From Allobosea sp. LC85 (GTDB lineage: Bacteria; Pseudomonadota; Alphaproteobacteria; Rhizobiales; Beijerinckiaceae), in NCBI RefSeq assembly GCF_000735605.1, contig NZ_JPKG01000011.1, forward strand, positions 26,235-90,234: a stretch of DNA of 64,000 bases. Direction: 5' to 3'. A model generated the notes under the pieces. The model was given only the letters and a program-made list of their open reading frames with translations, had not been told where the DNA came from and made no database searches. The position numbers and the translations under genes are program-made. Positions 42,910 to 52,582 of the stretch are shown here, in pieces. How positions within the stretch are numbered: position 1 is the first letter of the stretch; every line of letters begins with the position of its first letter.

Positions 42910-43302
42910 TGGGATCAGGCTGACCGGATCAGGTTCCTGGACGTCGATCCCGTGGCGATGATCGTGCTGCTGCGCGTGAGTGACGTGCCGGCGCTGGCGA
43001 TCTGCTGAACGATCACGAGCACGCGGAAGGCACCAGCCGCGCCCGGAAGCAGAACTGCACGCCATTGGACTAATGAGCGGAACTTGGGTCTCCGCCCCAA
43101 AGCAAACCTCCGCTGCGCAGCCGCGTCAGGACCGGAACCGACCCGTTACGGAAGTAGTCCGGCATGCCCCGATCCGGCCCATTGCTGACTCCTGGGACGT
43201 CCGCTTTCCAGCAATTATCTCGTCGGGGAGTGCGATCGCCCTCTTGGCGCAGATGAGACGGGCGTAGGACGCAGGAGCTGCAAGCTACTCTTGCGTTTCG
43301 GC
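42910..43302. other. Intergenic stretch without recognised gene
   Basis: No convincing coding frame, RNA or repeat seen apart from a short GGACGTCCGCTTTCCAG motif (about 43195-43211) that recurs in other gaps of the window. Confidence 0.5.
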
Positions 43303-43715
43303 TCACGGGCCCTCGAGCTGCCGTTCCGCCTGACCGATCAGGTCCGAACAGCCGGGACCGTCGCCGCTGGCGTCCCGGGCGCGGGCCTCGTTCAGCCTGG
43401 CCCTGGCCTGTATGACGCGGTCGCGCCCGCCTGCGCGGCTTGGCGGGTGGCGGCGGCTTCCTTCCCCTCCTGCTGGAAGGGTGGGACGCTGTCAGGGGCG
43501 ATGGGCTGCCCCTGATCCCGGGACTGCATCGCCTGGCTCTCGCGCGCCGCGGCGACGCCCTGGCCCCCCGAGGAGGCCGAGGCGGCCGCCTCTGCTGCCT
43601 GGTTGATGCGGATTTCGAGGGCGGCCATCCGCTCCGCGCAGGAAGATGCCGAAGCCACGCCTACGAATGCCGGTTGGCATACAGTGCAGGCGAGCAGCAG
43701 AAAGCGAGGGGACAT
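43303..43715 (-). pseudogene. Frameshifted small secreted protein
   Basis: Starts at the ATG at 43715 with a signal peptide (MSPRFLLLACTVCQPAFVGVASA). An Ala/Gln-rich helical region follows (ALEIRINQAAEAAASASSG). The frame used from the start ends at 43392, but shifting by one base near 43425 continues the same composition as DRVIQARARLNEARARD and CSDLIGQAERQLEG to a TGA at 43303. The simplest reading is one base change in a gene of about 135 codons, either a real lesion or a sequencing error. Function unknown. Confidence 0.55.
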
Positions 43716-43814
43716 CACGCGTCTCCTTCCCGATTGTCGACGCAATCCGCGAGACGCCCCCATGGTTCCTCAGGCTCGTCCGGATGACGGGCGAGCCTAT
43801 AAGGCGACAGCCGG

Positions 43815-46115
43815 TCAGGCGCTGAGCTGATCGCGGATCGGCAGTTGCCTGATCCGCTTGCCGGTCGCAGCGAACACTGCGTTGGCGATGGCTGGCGCGA
43901 CGGGCGGCAAGCCCGGTTCGCCGACGCCGCCGAGCGGCCGCTCGTAATCGCTCGTGGGCAGGAGATGCACGCGAATATCGCGCGGCGCCGAATCCATGCG
44001 GGTCAGCTCGTAGGTATCGAAGTTGTCCTGTTGCGCACGCCCGTTCTTGAAGGAGATCTCGGCCGAGCTTGCAATGCCGGCGCCCATGATGACGGCGCCT
44101 TCCATTTGCGAGCGGACTCGGTCCGGGTTGACCATCGGCCCGCAATCGATCGCGATGTCGACGCGCGGGATCGCAAGCCTCCCGCCCTCGCTCACCGTGA
44201 CCTCGACCGCGACCGCTATGTAGCTGACGAAGCTGTAATGACCGGCGATCCCGAGCCCGCTCCCCTTCGGCAGCGTGCGCCCCCAGCCGATGCCTTTCGC
44301 CGCGGTCTCGATCACCGCGCGCAGACGGCCGGTGTCGATCGGATAGCGCTCCGGATCCTCGCCATGGTTCCAGGCGTCGCCGATCTTGGTCGGATCGATG
44401 AGCCTCGCCGGGCCGATCAGCTCCAGAAGATAATCCTTCGGATCGCGGCCGGCGGCAGCGGCGAGTTCCGCGACGAAGGACTGGACCGCGAAGGCATGGG
44501 GGATGTTCGAGACGGCCCTGAACCAGCCGATGCGCACATGGGCAGGGGCTTCCGGATTCTCGGCCCGGATGTTCGGGATCGCGAACGGCAGATTGACCAG
44601 CCCCATGCCCAGCTCGAAAGGCAGTTCATGCTTGGGATCGGGAGCGAAGATCGAGCCGATCGTCGGAGCGGCGCTGCGATGCAGCCAGGCCGTGACCTTT
44701 CCGGACGCGTCGAGCCCGGCCTCCAGGCGCTCGACGGAGACCGTGTGATAGTAGCCGTGGTGGAGGTCGTCCTCGCGCGTCCAGATCAGCTTGACCGGCG
44801 CCCCGTCCATGGCCTGCGAGCAGAGTCCGGCCTCGATGACGAAGTCGGGCTTGGATTTGCGGCCAAAGCCGCCCCCGAGCAGGGTGACGTTGACCTTCAC
44901 CTTCTCGACGGGCAGGCCGAGGCGCTTTGCAAGGCGCGCCCGCGTCACCTGCGGCGCCTGGGTGCAGGCCCAGGCTTCGGCCGCGCCGTCGGCGATGCGC
45001 ACCAGTGCTGCCGGCGGTTCGAGCGGCGACTGGGCGAGATGCGGAATGTAATACTCGGCTGTGACGCGCTTGGCCGCTCCGGCCAGGGCGCGCTCGACAT
45101 CGCCTTCGTTCCGGACGACCTTCCCGGACTTGCTCGCCGCCTCGCTGAGGCGGGCGCGATAGCTGTCCGAGGAATAGACCGCGTTCGGGCCATCCTCCCA
45201 GGTGATCTTCAGCGCCTCGCGGCCCTTGATGGCAGCCCAGCTATTGCGGGCGATCACGGCTATCCCGCCGAGCGGCTCGAATTCGGACGGAATCGCCGGA
45301 GGGTCGATGGCGATGACCTTGACGACGCCCGGCACCTTCAAGGCCTCGGCAGCGTCATGGTACGCGACCTTGCCGCCATAGACCGGCGGCCGCGCCACGA
45401 CTGCGAACAGCATGCCGTCGATCTGGGCATCGATGCCGTAGACCGCCTTGCCCGTGGTGATGTCCTGGTTGTCGACGAGGCCGATCGTATCCTTGCCGAT
45501 ATAACGGAAGGCGGTTGCCGGCTTGAGCCGCAGGCTGCCGCGATCGGGCACCGGCAGCATCGATGCGGCCTTGGCGAGCGCGCCATAGCTCAGGCTGCGA
45601 CCGCTTGCGGCGTGGCTGACGGCGTGGTCGCCTGCACGCACCTGCGCGACAGCGACGCCCCATTGCGCTGCCGCCGCCTGTTCGAGCATCGTGCGCGCCG
45701 CAGCGCCGGCGCGGCGCATCGGCATGAACCAGTGGCGCAGGCTGCGCGATCCATCCGTGTCCTGATTGCCGAAGCGCTCTTCGTCGGCCCAGGCTTGCGC
45801 GACCCGCACTCGCGCCCAGTCGGCCTCGAGCTCCTCCGCCGCGACCATCGCCAGCGAAGTGCGGACACCCTGGCCCATCTCGGAGCGATGGCAGGTCACG
45901 GTGACGGTGCCGTCCTCGGCCAGGGAGATGAAGACCGCCGGATCGTCGCGCCAGCCATTCGGCATCCCGTCGGCGCCGAATTTCTTCTCCTGCGCCCCCG
46001 ACGGTGCGGGCAGGCCCGCGGCGAGCACGAAGACGCCGGCGCCGACCCCCGTCAGCAAGGAGCGGCGGCTGACATTGACGAGGGCGCCGCCTTGATCGAA
46101 AAGATGCTCCGTCAT
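43815..46115 (-). CDS. Molybdopterin-binding oxidoreductase, isoquinoline 1-oxidoreductase beta-subunit type
   Basis: 766 residues from the ATG at 46115. A twin-arginine-type signal ([22 protein letters not shown]) shows export of the folded holoenzyme. The aldehyde-oxidase/xanthine-dehydrogenase large-subunit pattern is clear: [41 protein letters not shown] and [20 protein letters not shown] with the catalytic Glu of the GEPG motif. Hydroxylates an N-heterocycle or aldehyde using water. The start overlaps the stop of the [2Fe-2S] subunit gene (ATGA), so the two form the enzyme. Confidence 0.92.
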   Translation of the reverse strand: MTEHLFDQGGALVNVSRRSLLTGVGAGVFVLAAGLPAPSGAQEKKFGADGMPNGWRDDPAVFISLAEDGTVTVTCHRSEMGQGVRTSLAMVAAEELEADWARVRVAQAWADEERFGNQDTDGSRSLRHWFMPMRRAGAAARTMLEQAAAAQWGVAVAQVRAGDHAVSHAASGRSLSYGALAKAASMLPVPDRGSLRLKPATAFRYIGKDTIGLVDNQDITTGKAVYGIDAQIDGMLFAVVARPPVYGGKVAYHDAAEALKVPGVVKVIAIDPPAIPSEFEPLGGIAVIARNSWAAIKGREALKITWEDGPNAVYSSDSYRARLSEAASKSGKVVRNEGDVERALAGAAKRVTAEYYIPHLAQSPLEPPAALVRIADGAAEAWACTQAPQVTRARLAKRLGLPVEKVKVNVTLLGGGFGRKSKPDFVIEAGLCSQAMDGAPVKLIWTREDDLHHGYYHTVSVERLEAGLDASGKVTAWLHRSAAPTIGSIFAPDPKHELPFELGMGLVNLPFAIPNIRAENPEAPAHVRIGWFRAVSNIPHAFAVQSFVAELAAAAGRDPKDYLLELIGPARLIDPTKIGDAWNHGEDPERYPIDTGRLRAVIETAAKGIGWGRTLPKGSGLGIAGHYSFVSYIAVAVEVTVSEGGRLAIPRVDIAIDCGPMVNPDRVRSQMEGAVIMGAGIASSAEISFKNGRAQQDNFDTYELTRMDSAPRDIRVHLLPTSDYERPLGGVGEPGLPPVAPAIANAVFAATGKRIRQLPIRDQLSA

Positions 46116-46570
46116 GGGCGCACCCCCTTGGCTGCCTGCTTGATGGCCGCGCGAATGCGCGGATAGGTGCCGCAGCGGCAGAGATTGCCGCTCATTGCGT
46201 TGTCGATATCCTCGTCCCTGGGGTTGGGCGTCTCCTTCAGCAGCGCGCTGGCCTGCATGATCTGCCCTGGTTGGCAGTAGCCGCATTGCGAAACGTTGAG
46301 CTCGCGCCAGGCTGCCTGCACCGGATGGTTGCCATCCGGAGAAAGCCCCTCGATCGTCGTGACCGTGAGCCCCGCCGCAGCCGAGATCGGCGTCTGGCAG
46401 GCCCGTACCGCCATGCCATCGAGGTGAATCGTGCATGCTCCGCAGGCGGCGACGCCGCAGCCGAACTTGGTGCCTGTCAGGCCGAGCTCATCCCGCAGAT
46501 ACCAGAGCAGCGGCATCTCCGGATCGCCGTCATAGCGGCGCTCCATCCCATTCACGACGATGGTAGTCAT
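46112..46570 (-). CDS. [2Fe-2S] subunit of isoquinoline-1-oxidoreductase-type enzyme
   Basis: 152 residues from the ATG at 46570, with GGAG seven bases upstream. Plant-type cluster C-x4-C-x2-C ([16 protein letters not shown], about residues 37-50) and the second cluster CGYCQPGQ and CRCGTY (about 98-137) are intact. It carries electrons from the molybdenum subunit to an acceptor, probably a cytochrome not encoded nearby. Coupled to the large subunit gene by a 4-bp overlap. Confidence 0.94.
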   Translation of the reverse strand: MTTIVVNGMERRYDGDPEMPLLWYLRDELGLTGTKFGCGVAACGACTIHLDGMAVRACQTPISAAAGLTVTTIEGLSPDGNHPVQAAWRELNVSQCGYCQPGQIMQASALLKETPNPRDEDIDNAMSGNLCRCGTYPRIRAAIKQAAKGVRP

Positions 46571-46725
46571 CAGCATCTCCTTCTTAGCGACCCGGGAAAC
46601 CCGGGCATATTGCGCTACGCGACAGCGAGGCCCTGATGGGGGCATGCAGCGCCTTTGGCGGGCGGAACTCAAGCCGCGTTCGTGCAAGTTCTCGTGAGTG
46701 CCGGCTCGCCGCTCTCAACGTGGAT

Positions 46726-47136
46726 TCACCGCGCGCGTTCGAGGCGTAACGTCACGCGACCGGGCCGGTCGAAGATCGATACATCGCCGGTGACGCGGCC
46801 GAGCAGAACGATCCCAGGCTTCGAGACCTCCCCGTCGCGGTAGTAGATGACGAAGTGGTTCGAGCTCCAGAGGCCGAGGGTTCCGGTCGAGAAGCCGGTC
46901 TGCCGGGCGGGCGCGGGCAAGGGCGCCGGAAGATTGCCAGTCTTCTCCTGGCGGAGATGGTCGCGCATCTCGATCGTCAGCGGCAACATCCCGACCAGCG
47001 CCCGCGCCGCATCATTGTCCGCCATCTCGGCCGCGACATTGCCCCAGTCCGAGCCGATGAGAATGCGCTCTTGCGCCATGGCAGATCCAGTCAGTGCGAG
47101 AGTAAGGGCCAGTGCCGCGAGGTTCGGTCTGCGCAT
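46726..47136 (-). CDS. Secreted cyclophilin-like-fold protein
   Basis: 136 residues. Signal peptide (LAALALTLALTGSAMA, cleaved near 21) and the cyclophilin-like pattern: NDAARALVGMLPLTIEMRD in the first half, WSSNHFVIYYRDG and LLGRVTGDVSIF in the second. This family (DUF/Cyclophil-like) is found exported beside MFS and redox genes; no enzymatic activity is established. It follows the MFS gene by 17 bp on the same strand. Confidence 0.8.
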   Translation of the reverse strand: MRRPNLAALALTLALTGSAMAQERILIGSDWGNVAAEMADNDAARALVGMLPLTIEMRDHLRQEKTGNLPAPLPAPARQTGFSTGTLGLWSSNHFVIYYRDGEVSKPGIVLLGRVTGDVSIFDRPGRVTLRLERAR

Positions 47137-47153
47137 CGATGGTCTCCCGGGTT

Positions 47154-48353
47154 TCAGGACTTCAGCAGGTGGCGACCGTCGCCGATCAGCGCGACAGCGA
47201 AACCGGCCATGACCACGCTGCCGATCAGCGTGGCGGCGATGCTGATGCCATCGAGCAGCAGCCCGCCGATGACCGCGCCAAGGAGAATCGACGCCTGGAT
47301 CGCCGCGACCATCAGGCTGCCCGCAGCCTCCGGTGCGTCATCGGCATTCTGCGACATCCAGGTCATCCAGATCACCGACATCGCGGTGTTCATCGCACCC
47401 CAGATCGCCAGGAACAGGCCCGCCGTGATGACCGCGCCTCCCAGGAGCAGGAGGCCGAGCGTGCAGCTTCCCATGAAAAGCGCCGGCAGCCTCAGCAACG
47501 GCGCGACGCTGCCGCTCAGAAAGCGACCGGACGCCCAGGTGCCGAGAAAGCCCGCACAGCCCAAGATCAGGAGCAGGATTGAGAGGGTTGTCACATCCGC
47601 ACCGGTCACCTGCTCCAGAAACGGGCGCAGATAGGTGAACATGGAGAATGCCGCCCCCCAGGACAGCATCGCGGCAGCAAGGCCTCGCAGGAAATAGCGG
47701 CGTTTCAGCAAGCCGAGCATCGTCCGCAGATCCTGCCGCTCCGCGACAGGCAGCGACGGCAGCGCGACGAGGTGCCAGACGAGGTTGGCGGCAACGATCG
47801 GCGTCAGTGCCCAGAACACCGCACGCCAGCCGAAGATGCCGCCGAGATAGCTGCCGATCGGGGCCGCGAAGGCAGCCGCGATCGCCTGCCCGCCATACAT
47901 CAGGGCGAGCGCCCGCGGCACGTCGCGTTCCCGGACCAGCCGCATGATCACGGCGGTAGCGAGCGCCCAGAAGGCGCCGATACACAGACCGAGCAAGGCG
48001 CGCCCGATCATCAGCACGGTGAAGTTCGGCGCCGTCGCCACCAGAACCAGCGAGAGCAGCATCAAGGCTGTTGTTGCGACCAGGACCGACTTCCGATTCA
48101 TCGTCCCCGCGGCAGTGGTAATCACGACGCTCGCCGCCACCGCGAAGAGCCCGCTGATCGAAATCGCCTGTCCGGTCTGGCCCTCGGAGGCATGCAGTCC
48201 TTCGGCCATCGGCGTGAGCAGGCTGACGGGCATGAACTCCGAGGCGATCAGCATCGCAACGCACAGCGCCATCGACATCACGGCGCCCCAGGCGGAAACG
48301 GGTTCGCTCCTCGAATGTGCTGCGGCGGCTGTCATCTGTTCGGCACGCTCCAT
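47154..48353 (-). CDS. MFS transporter (NepI/AraJ-like efflux type)
   Basis: 399 residues, twelve predicted helices. Signature between helices 2 and 3 (GTMNRKSVLVATTAL) and DHA1-type pattern GRALLGLCIGAFWALATAVIMRLV. Probably exports a small molecule such as a sugar, nucleoside or drug. Divergent from a LysR regulator; a perfect 10-bp inverted repeat lies between them. Operon with the secreted cyclophilin-like gene. Confidence 0.9.
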   Translation of the reverse strand: MERAEQMTAAAAHSRSEPVSAWGAVMSMALCVAMLIASEFMPVSLLTPMAEGLHASEGQTGQAISISGLFAVAASVVITTAAGTMNRKSVLVATTALMLLSLVLVATAPNFTVLMIGRALLGLCIGAFWALATAVIMRLVRERDVPRALALMYGGQAIAAAFAAPIGSYLGGIFGWRAVFWALTPIVAANLVWHLVALPSLPVAERQDLRTMLGLLKRRYFLRGLAAAMLSWGAAFSMFTYLRPFLEQVTGADVTTLSILLLILGCAGFLGTWASGRFLSGSVAPLLRLPALFMGSCTLGLLLLGGAVITAGLFLAIWGAMNTAMSVIWMTWMSQNADDAPEAAGSLMVAAIQASILLGAVIGGLLLDGISIAATLIGSVVMAGFAVALIGDGRHLLKS

Positions 48354-48415
48354 GACGATTGCGCCAGAACCTAACCACCACCCGGGGGAACGATTAGCCG
48401 TCAGGATCGGAATGG

Positions 48416-48438
48416 ATTAATCGATCCCATCGATTAAT
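48416..48438. promoter_or_regulatory. LysR operator candidate between MFS and LysR genes
   Basis: Perfect inverted repeat ATTAATCGAT-CCC-ATCGATTAAT, with T-N11-A half-site features of LysR sites, 63 bp from the MFS start in the 214-bp divergent gap. Confidence 0.65.
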
Positions 48439-48567
48439 CTGCTGAGCTCAAGCAGGGCTGCAAGGCTGACTGTCGCGGCTGAACGCCTGCCACAGGCGAT
48501 CACATCGGCATTCGGGCAATCAGTGACGGCCATGATCGTGGCCTCTCACAAAGACATGAGCGAGCGA

Positions 48568-49464
48568 ATGATGAAGACGGGCCTCGACGATCTTCTCTGG
48601 TTCCTGGCCGTCGCCGAGGAGCGCAGCTTCACGCGCGCTGCCGCCAAGCTCGGCGTGACGCAGTCGACGCTCAGCCACACGATCAAGCGGCTTGAGACAC
48701 GAATGGGGCTACGGCTGCTGACGCGCACGACACGCAGCGTCGGCACGACCGAGGCGGGCGAGCGCCTGCGGCTCTCACTCGCTCCGCGTGTCAGCGAGAT
48801 CGAGGCGGAGATCGCCGCCTTGATGAGCCTGCGCGACAAGCCGGCGGGAACGGTGCGGCTGACGCTCTCGGACCACGCCCTGCAGACGCTGGTCTGGCCG
48901 AAGCTCCGGGCTGTCCTATCGGCCTATCCCGAGCTCAACGTCGAGTTCAGCATCGACAATGGTTTGCGCAACATCGTCGAGGACGGCTTCGATGCTGGAA
49001 TTCGGTTGGGGGAAAGCGTTGAAAAGGACATGATCGCGGTCAGGATCGGGCCGGACTGGAGGCTCGTTGCGGTGGCCTCGCCGGACTATCTCTCAGCGAA
49101 TCCAGCGCCCGAGCACCCAAACGAGCTGGTCGCGCACACCTGCATCAATCTGCGCCAAGCGCGGTCGGGGGGCCTCTATGCTTGGGACTTTGAAAAGGAC
49201 GGCCAGGAACTTCGGGTACGCGTCGACGGCCAGCTCACATTCAACACGACGCTTCCCATGGTCGATGCCGCGGCAAACGGATATGGCGTCGCCTATGTGC
49301 CGGAGAACATCGTCGCGGACGAGATCGCAGCGGGCAGGCTCGTCACCCTGCTTGACGACTGGTCGCCGCCCTTTCCGGGCTACTTCATCTATTATCCGAG
49401 CCGCCGGCAGAGTCTCCCGGCGTTCCGCCTGATCGTCGACGCGCTGCGCGCAGGGACGGGCTGA
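48568..49464 (+). CDS. LysR-family regulator (AaeR/DmlR-like)
   Basis: 298 residues from the ATG at 48568 (starts at 48556 or 48571 are equally possible). Winged HTH about 4-62 (LLWFLAVAEERSFTRAAAKLGVTQSTLSHTI), followed by an effector domain with DGFDAGIRLGESVEKDMIAVRIGPDWRLVAVASPDYL, the pattern of the large DmlR-like group. Divergent from the MFS gene across the 48416 inverted repeat, so it probably controls the transporter and perhaps itself. Confidence 0.9.
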   Translation: MMKTGLDDLLWFLAVAEERSFTRAAAKLGVTQSTLSHTIKRLETRMGLRLLTRTTRSVGTTEAGERLRLSLAPRVSEIEAEIAALMSLRDKPAGTVRLTLSDHALQTLVWPKLRAVLSAYPELNVEFSIDNGLRNIVEDGFDAGIRLGESVEKDMIAVRIGPDWRLVAVASPDYLSANPAPEHPNELVAHTCINLRQARSGGLYAWDFEKDGQELRVRVDGQLTFNTTLPMVDAAANGYGVAYVPENIVADEIAAGRLVTLLDDWSPPFPGYFIYYPSRRQSLPAFRLIVDALRAGTG

Positions 49465-49471
49465 GGCGAGC

Positions 49472-49951
49472 TCAATTCCCAAATTGGGCGTCGGTCACCT
49501 GCTCCAGCCAGTCGACGCCCTTGCCGTCCTGAAGATTGGTGATGGCGATGTGACGCATCGCAGTCGAGGAGGTGGCGCCGTGCCAGTGGCGCACGCCCGC
49601 CGCAATCGAGACGACGTCGCCGCTGCGGATCTCGCGACGCGCACCGCCATCCTCCTGGATCCAGCCGGTGCCGTCAGTGACGATCAGCACCTGACCAGCC
49701 GGATGAGTGTGCCAGGCAGTTCGCGCGCCGGGCGCAAAGCTGACATGGCCGCCGAGCGAGGTCTTAGCCTCGTAGAACGGGTCGACGACGACATGCCCGA
49801 CGAAATGGGCGGCTGAACCGATCGCCGATGGCTTCGATCCGCTCCGGTCGATGCGTACGCCTTCGGCAAGCGCGGCCGAGGACAGGACGAAGGAGGTGGC
49901 TGCGGCAGCAAGCATGCGGCGCATGGCAAGAGTCCCGTTTGACGAGGTCAT
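49472..49951 (-). CDS. Secreted cupin-domain protein
   Basis: 159 residues from the ATG at 49951; the start could be 49924, nearer the signal segment ([15 protein letters not shown]). The cupin metal site is well formed: [22 protein letters not shown] and the later [16 protein letters not shown]. Carries an exported single beta-barrel that may bind a metal. Follows the carboxymuconolactone-decarboxylase-like gene by 21 bp; such cupin plus CMD pairs are frequent but their reaction is not established. Confidence 0.85.
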   Translation of the reverse strand: MTSSNGTLAMRRMLAAAATSFVLSSAALAEGVRIDRSGSKPSAIGSAAHFVGHVVVDPFYEAKTSLGGHVSFAPGARTAWHTHPAGQVLIVTDGTGWIQEDGGARREIRSGDVVSIAAGVRHWHGATSSTAMRHIAITNLQDGKGVDWLEQVTDAQFGN

Positions 49952-49972
49952 GTGCGGTGTGTGCATCGAGGC

Positions 49973-50743
49973 TCAGCGCTTGCGAGCCTCGAAGACCGTC
50001 TTGGCGATCGGTACGGCGGAGAACGCGTTCGGCCAGCCCGCATAGAACGCCAGGTGCGAGATGACCTCCGCCGCCTGCTCCCGGGTCAATCCGTTGTCCA
50101 TGGCGCGGGCGAGGTGAAAGCCCATTTGCGCGACCTGCCCATTGGCAATCAGGGAGGTCACGGTGATGAGGCTGCGGTCTCGCGGAGAGAGACCTGGCCT
50201 CAGCCAGAGATCCTTGAAGAGCAGCTCGCTTGTGTCCCGAACGAGCCCCGGCGAGACTGCGCCGACATCGGCCTGCACCCGCTCTTCGCGGCTGGCTTCG
50301 GCCTTGGCGTCGAGCGGCAGGAGCTGAGGCTCGGCCGGCGGCAGGCGGTCGGCGCTGACGCTGCGCTCGGCGAAGACCGCTCGCGCCGCAGTGACGGCCG
50401 CCATACCGTTCCCCCAGCTCGAGTAGAAGGCGAGATGAGTGATGATCTCCGAAATTTCGGAGGGCTCGACGCCATTGTCGAGTGCGAGCGAGAGATAGCG
50501 CGGCAATTCGCCTGACTGACCCTTCGCGATCAGGGCCGCGATCGTCACGACGCTGCGGTCGCGGCGCGAGAGCCCCGGCCGCTTCCAGACCTCACCGAGC
50601 AGATCGCGACGGGTGTAGGCTTCGAGAGCGGGCGAAACCGAGCCGATCTCGGTTTCGGCGAGGGCGCGAAGGCGGTCCGGAGTCTGCGCCTCGGCGCCGG
50701 TGATGGCGCAAAGCGAGACGAGTGCGGCTCCGAGCATCTTCAT
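49973..50743 (-). CDS. Exported protein with two carboxymuconolactone-decarboxylase domains
   Basis: 256 residues from the ATG at 50743 with a perfect AAGGAGG site. Signal peptide (LGAALVSLCAITGAEA). Two AhpD-like CMD repeats are visible, RRDLLGEVWKRPGLSRRDRSVVTIAALIAKG (about 45-75) and LLFKDLWLRPGLSPRDRSLITVTSLIANG (about 173-202), each followed by E-x-x-E-x-x-x-H-LAFY. No CxxC redox pair is present, so peroxidase activity of the AhpD kind is unlikely. Paired with the cupin gene. Confidence 0.88.
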   Translation of the reverse strand: MKMLGAALVSLCAITGAEAQTPDRLRALAETEIGSVSPALEAYTRRDLLGEVWKRPGLSRRDRSVVTIAALIAKGQSGELPRYLSLALDNGVEPSEISEIITHLAFYSSWGNGMAAVTAARAVFAERSVSADRLPPAEPQLLPLDAKAEASREERVQADVGAVSPGLVRDTSELLFKDLWLRPGLSPRDRSLITVTSLIANGQVAQMGFHLARAMDNGLTREQAAEVISHLAFYAGWPNAFSAVPIAKTVFEARKR

Positions 50744-50976
50744 GTTTGCCTCCTTGGAAAGGCGCGATCGCTCGCGCCGCCATCGATCAGGACATGAAGG
50801 ATAGGCCTTCGGCACGCTTCATCGAGCGGCTCCGACCGATAGCCGTTATGGCGAGAGGCCATGAATGACCGGGCACATTTATGAATCCGTGCCATAAGCG
50901 CGTTCGCGCATTCCCGGCTAATCCTCGCAGCGATCGACGCCATCTTTCGGCATATCAATAGCACTGGAGCCGAAAG

Positions 50977-51246
50977 ATGCCGTCACCCCTCACCACCGCC
51001 GTCCAGCCCCTGCGCCTCGCTCTGGCTCCGGGCGAACGCAGATCACTCAAGAGCCCAGCCGGGCCCAGAACGATCGTGGTCACCCGCGGCAGCGGCCAGC
51101 TCATCGCCGAAGACGGCAGGAAGGACATGCTGGCGGAGGGAGATGTCAGCACGCTCGCGCCAAGCGGGTTCGTGCTGGCGAATGCCTGCCCGAAGCGCGA
51201 ATTTCACGTGATCGTTTTCGATTCAGCCGCGTGGTCCGATCATTAA
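50977..51246 (+). CDS. Small cupin-like protein
   Basis: 89 residues with a strand-rich pattern of a small cupin (RLALAPGERRSLKS, TIVVTRGSGQLIAEDG, LAEGDVSTLAPSGFVLANA). Metal-binding His residues of active cupins are missing. No signal peptide. Divergent from the CMD gene. Family only suggested by pattern. Confidence 0.55.
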   Translation: MPSPLTTAVQPLRLALAPGERRSLKSPAGPRTIVVTRGSGQLIAEDGRKDMLAEGDVSTLAPSGFVLANACPKREFHVIVFDSAAWSDH

Positions 51247-51865
51247 ACCTACAAAAGCGGGTGTTAGCCGCCGCTGAATTGGCGAGAGCCGACATTTGGC
51301 GGTGGTGCCCCCCCGCGTCCGCTTTCCGGTAGAGCGCCAACCTCAGCATGCGAGGCGAGATCTCATCGGCTGCCTCGAAATATCTGATCGAGCTGAGCTC
51401 AACGGCTGACCTGGGTGATTAAGGGGACATGGGCCAAGCGATGGCTCACGCTTCGGTCAAGCGGCCATCTGGTGGAGACAACCAGCGTCAAAATCGGCAT
51501 CGTCTCGGGTCCCGGCATTAGCTTTATCGTCAGCACCGCTACCAGGAAGGCGGCGTAGGTCGCAGGTGTCGGTGTACGATGTCCCTCGGGCCACGTTCGT
51601 AGGGAACGCGCTGGCGAAATCTGGGTTTCTGATTCTGCGGCCGGCAGGAGGTCGTCTCTCCACGCGCACGGCCCGGCATCTGTGCTTGGCGTGAAGAGAG
51701 CGCTTGGCGTGAATAGAGCCGCTAAAGCATCGGCCCGAAAAGTGGATTGCGGTTTTCGGGGCAAAGCCGATGCAAACACAAAAGGTTAGATCATCGGACC
51801 GGATACGATTTCCGGTCCGATGATCTAGAGGGACGCGATTTTTCGGACGTGCGGGAGCGACACTC
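51247..51865. other. Intergenic stretch with a REP composite
   Basis: No gene is supported. Contains the inverted copy of the 100-bp composite element (51727-51826); the rest holds degenerate short repeats (for example GCTTGGCGTGAA twice near 51685-51715). Confidence 0.6.
51727..51826. repeat. 100-bp composite REP element, copy 2 (inverted)
   Basis: REP unit 51727-51773 followed by a perfect 16-bp hairpin (51788-51803 with 51811-51826, AGATCATCGGACCGGA arm). It is the reverse complement of 41736-41835 with few changes, so the 9.9-kb segment between is bounded by inverted repeats. Confidence 0.85.
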
Positions 51866-52246
51866 ATGAAACTCTCACCGGTTCTTATTCCATGGTGCTG
51901 CGGCGCGATCATAGTGTGCACGCCATTCGCCACCGCGGCTTTCGCTCAGGCCACCAGGTTTGACGGGACCTGGAGCGTGGAAGTCGTAACTCAGCAGGGT
52001 GCTTGCGACAGGGCCTATCGCTACCCGGTCGTTGTTCAGCGCGGCTTGCTTCAATACGGCGGACCGGAGAAGTTCGACGTCCGCGGGCAGGTTCGCCCTA
52101 ACGGTTCGGTTTCAGCCGAAATCTCGCGCGGGCAGGACAAGGCGAGCATAAGGGGGCGACTATCGAGCAACTCCGGCACCGGCACGTGGTCGACCGCAGG
52201 CGGACGGGTCTGCTCCGGGCAGTGGAACGCCGAAAAGCGAGGGTAA
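51866..52246 (+). CDS. Small secreted hypothetical protein
   Basis: 126 residues. Signal peptide (LIPWCCGAIIVCTPFATAAFA). Mature part begins ATRFDGTWSVEVVTQQGACDRAYRYPV and has a beta-rich pattern with two cysteines (GACDR, RVCSGQW) likely disulfide-bonded in the periplasm. Such FDGTWxV...GxC-R proteins are common in Hyphomicrobiales with no assigned role. Terminal GKWxAxR-like end GQWNAEKRG. Confidence 0.75.
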   Translation: MKLSPVLIPWCCGAIIVCTPFATAAFAQATRFDGTWSVEVVTQQGACDRAYRYPVVVQRGLLQYGGPEKFDVRGQVRPNGSVSAEISRGQDKASIRGRLSSNSGTGTWSTAGGRVCSGQWNAEKRG

Positions 52247-52582
52247 TTCAGGACTGGTATAGGACTCATGGAGGAGCGACTGACCGAGCTTCCGTTCGGT
52301 CCGGAGAAAAGATGGCGGGCGGGGCTCGATCTCGCGATCAGCAGGAGCGCGACGCTCGGCCTGTCCTAGACCGAACGGCTCGCAGCCGACGCTCAGGACC
52401 ATGTCTTCAAGGCCAACCTGGCGGGACGTTCTGAGCAGGCAATAATAGTCCGGCGGAGGACCGATGCAGCTTGCGCTCGGCATCTTTCCTGAAGGACGTC
52501 GTCGGATAGTCCCTCATCTCGCAAATGACCGCTTCCGGGTACTGACCTAACTTCCGCCTTTGCTGTCATTGCCGAGTTCGTT
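52247..52582. other. Intergenic stretch without recognised gene
   Basis: No supported coding frame; reading frames present are short and lack start signals. No repeat noticed. Confidence 0.5.

Noticed and set aside
43070..43306. Minus-strand 78-codon frame
   Set aside because: Cys/Arg/Ser-rich, no start signal, no family pattern.
43845..46166. A 773-codon plus-strand frame opposite the molybdopterin oxidoreductase
   Set aside because: Same artefact; the minus strand carries the full xanthine-dehydrogenase-type motifs and the coupled [2Fe-2S] subunit.
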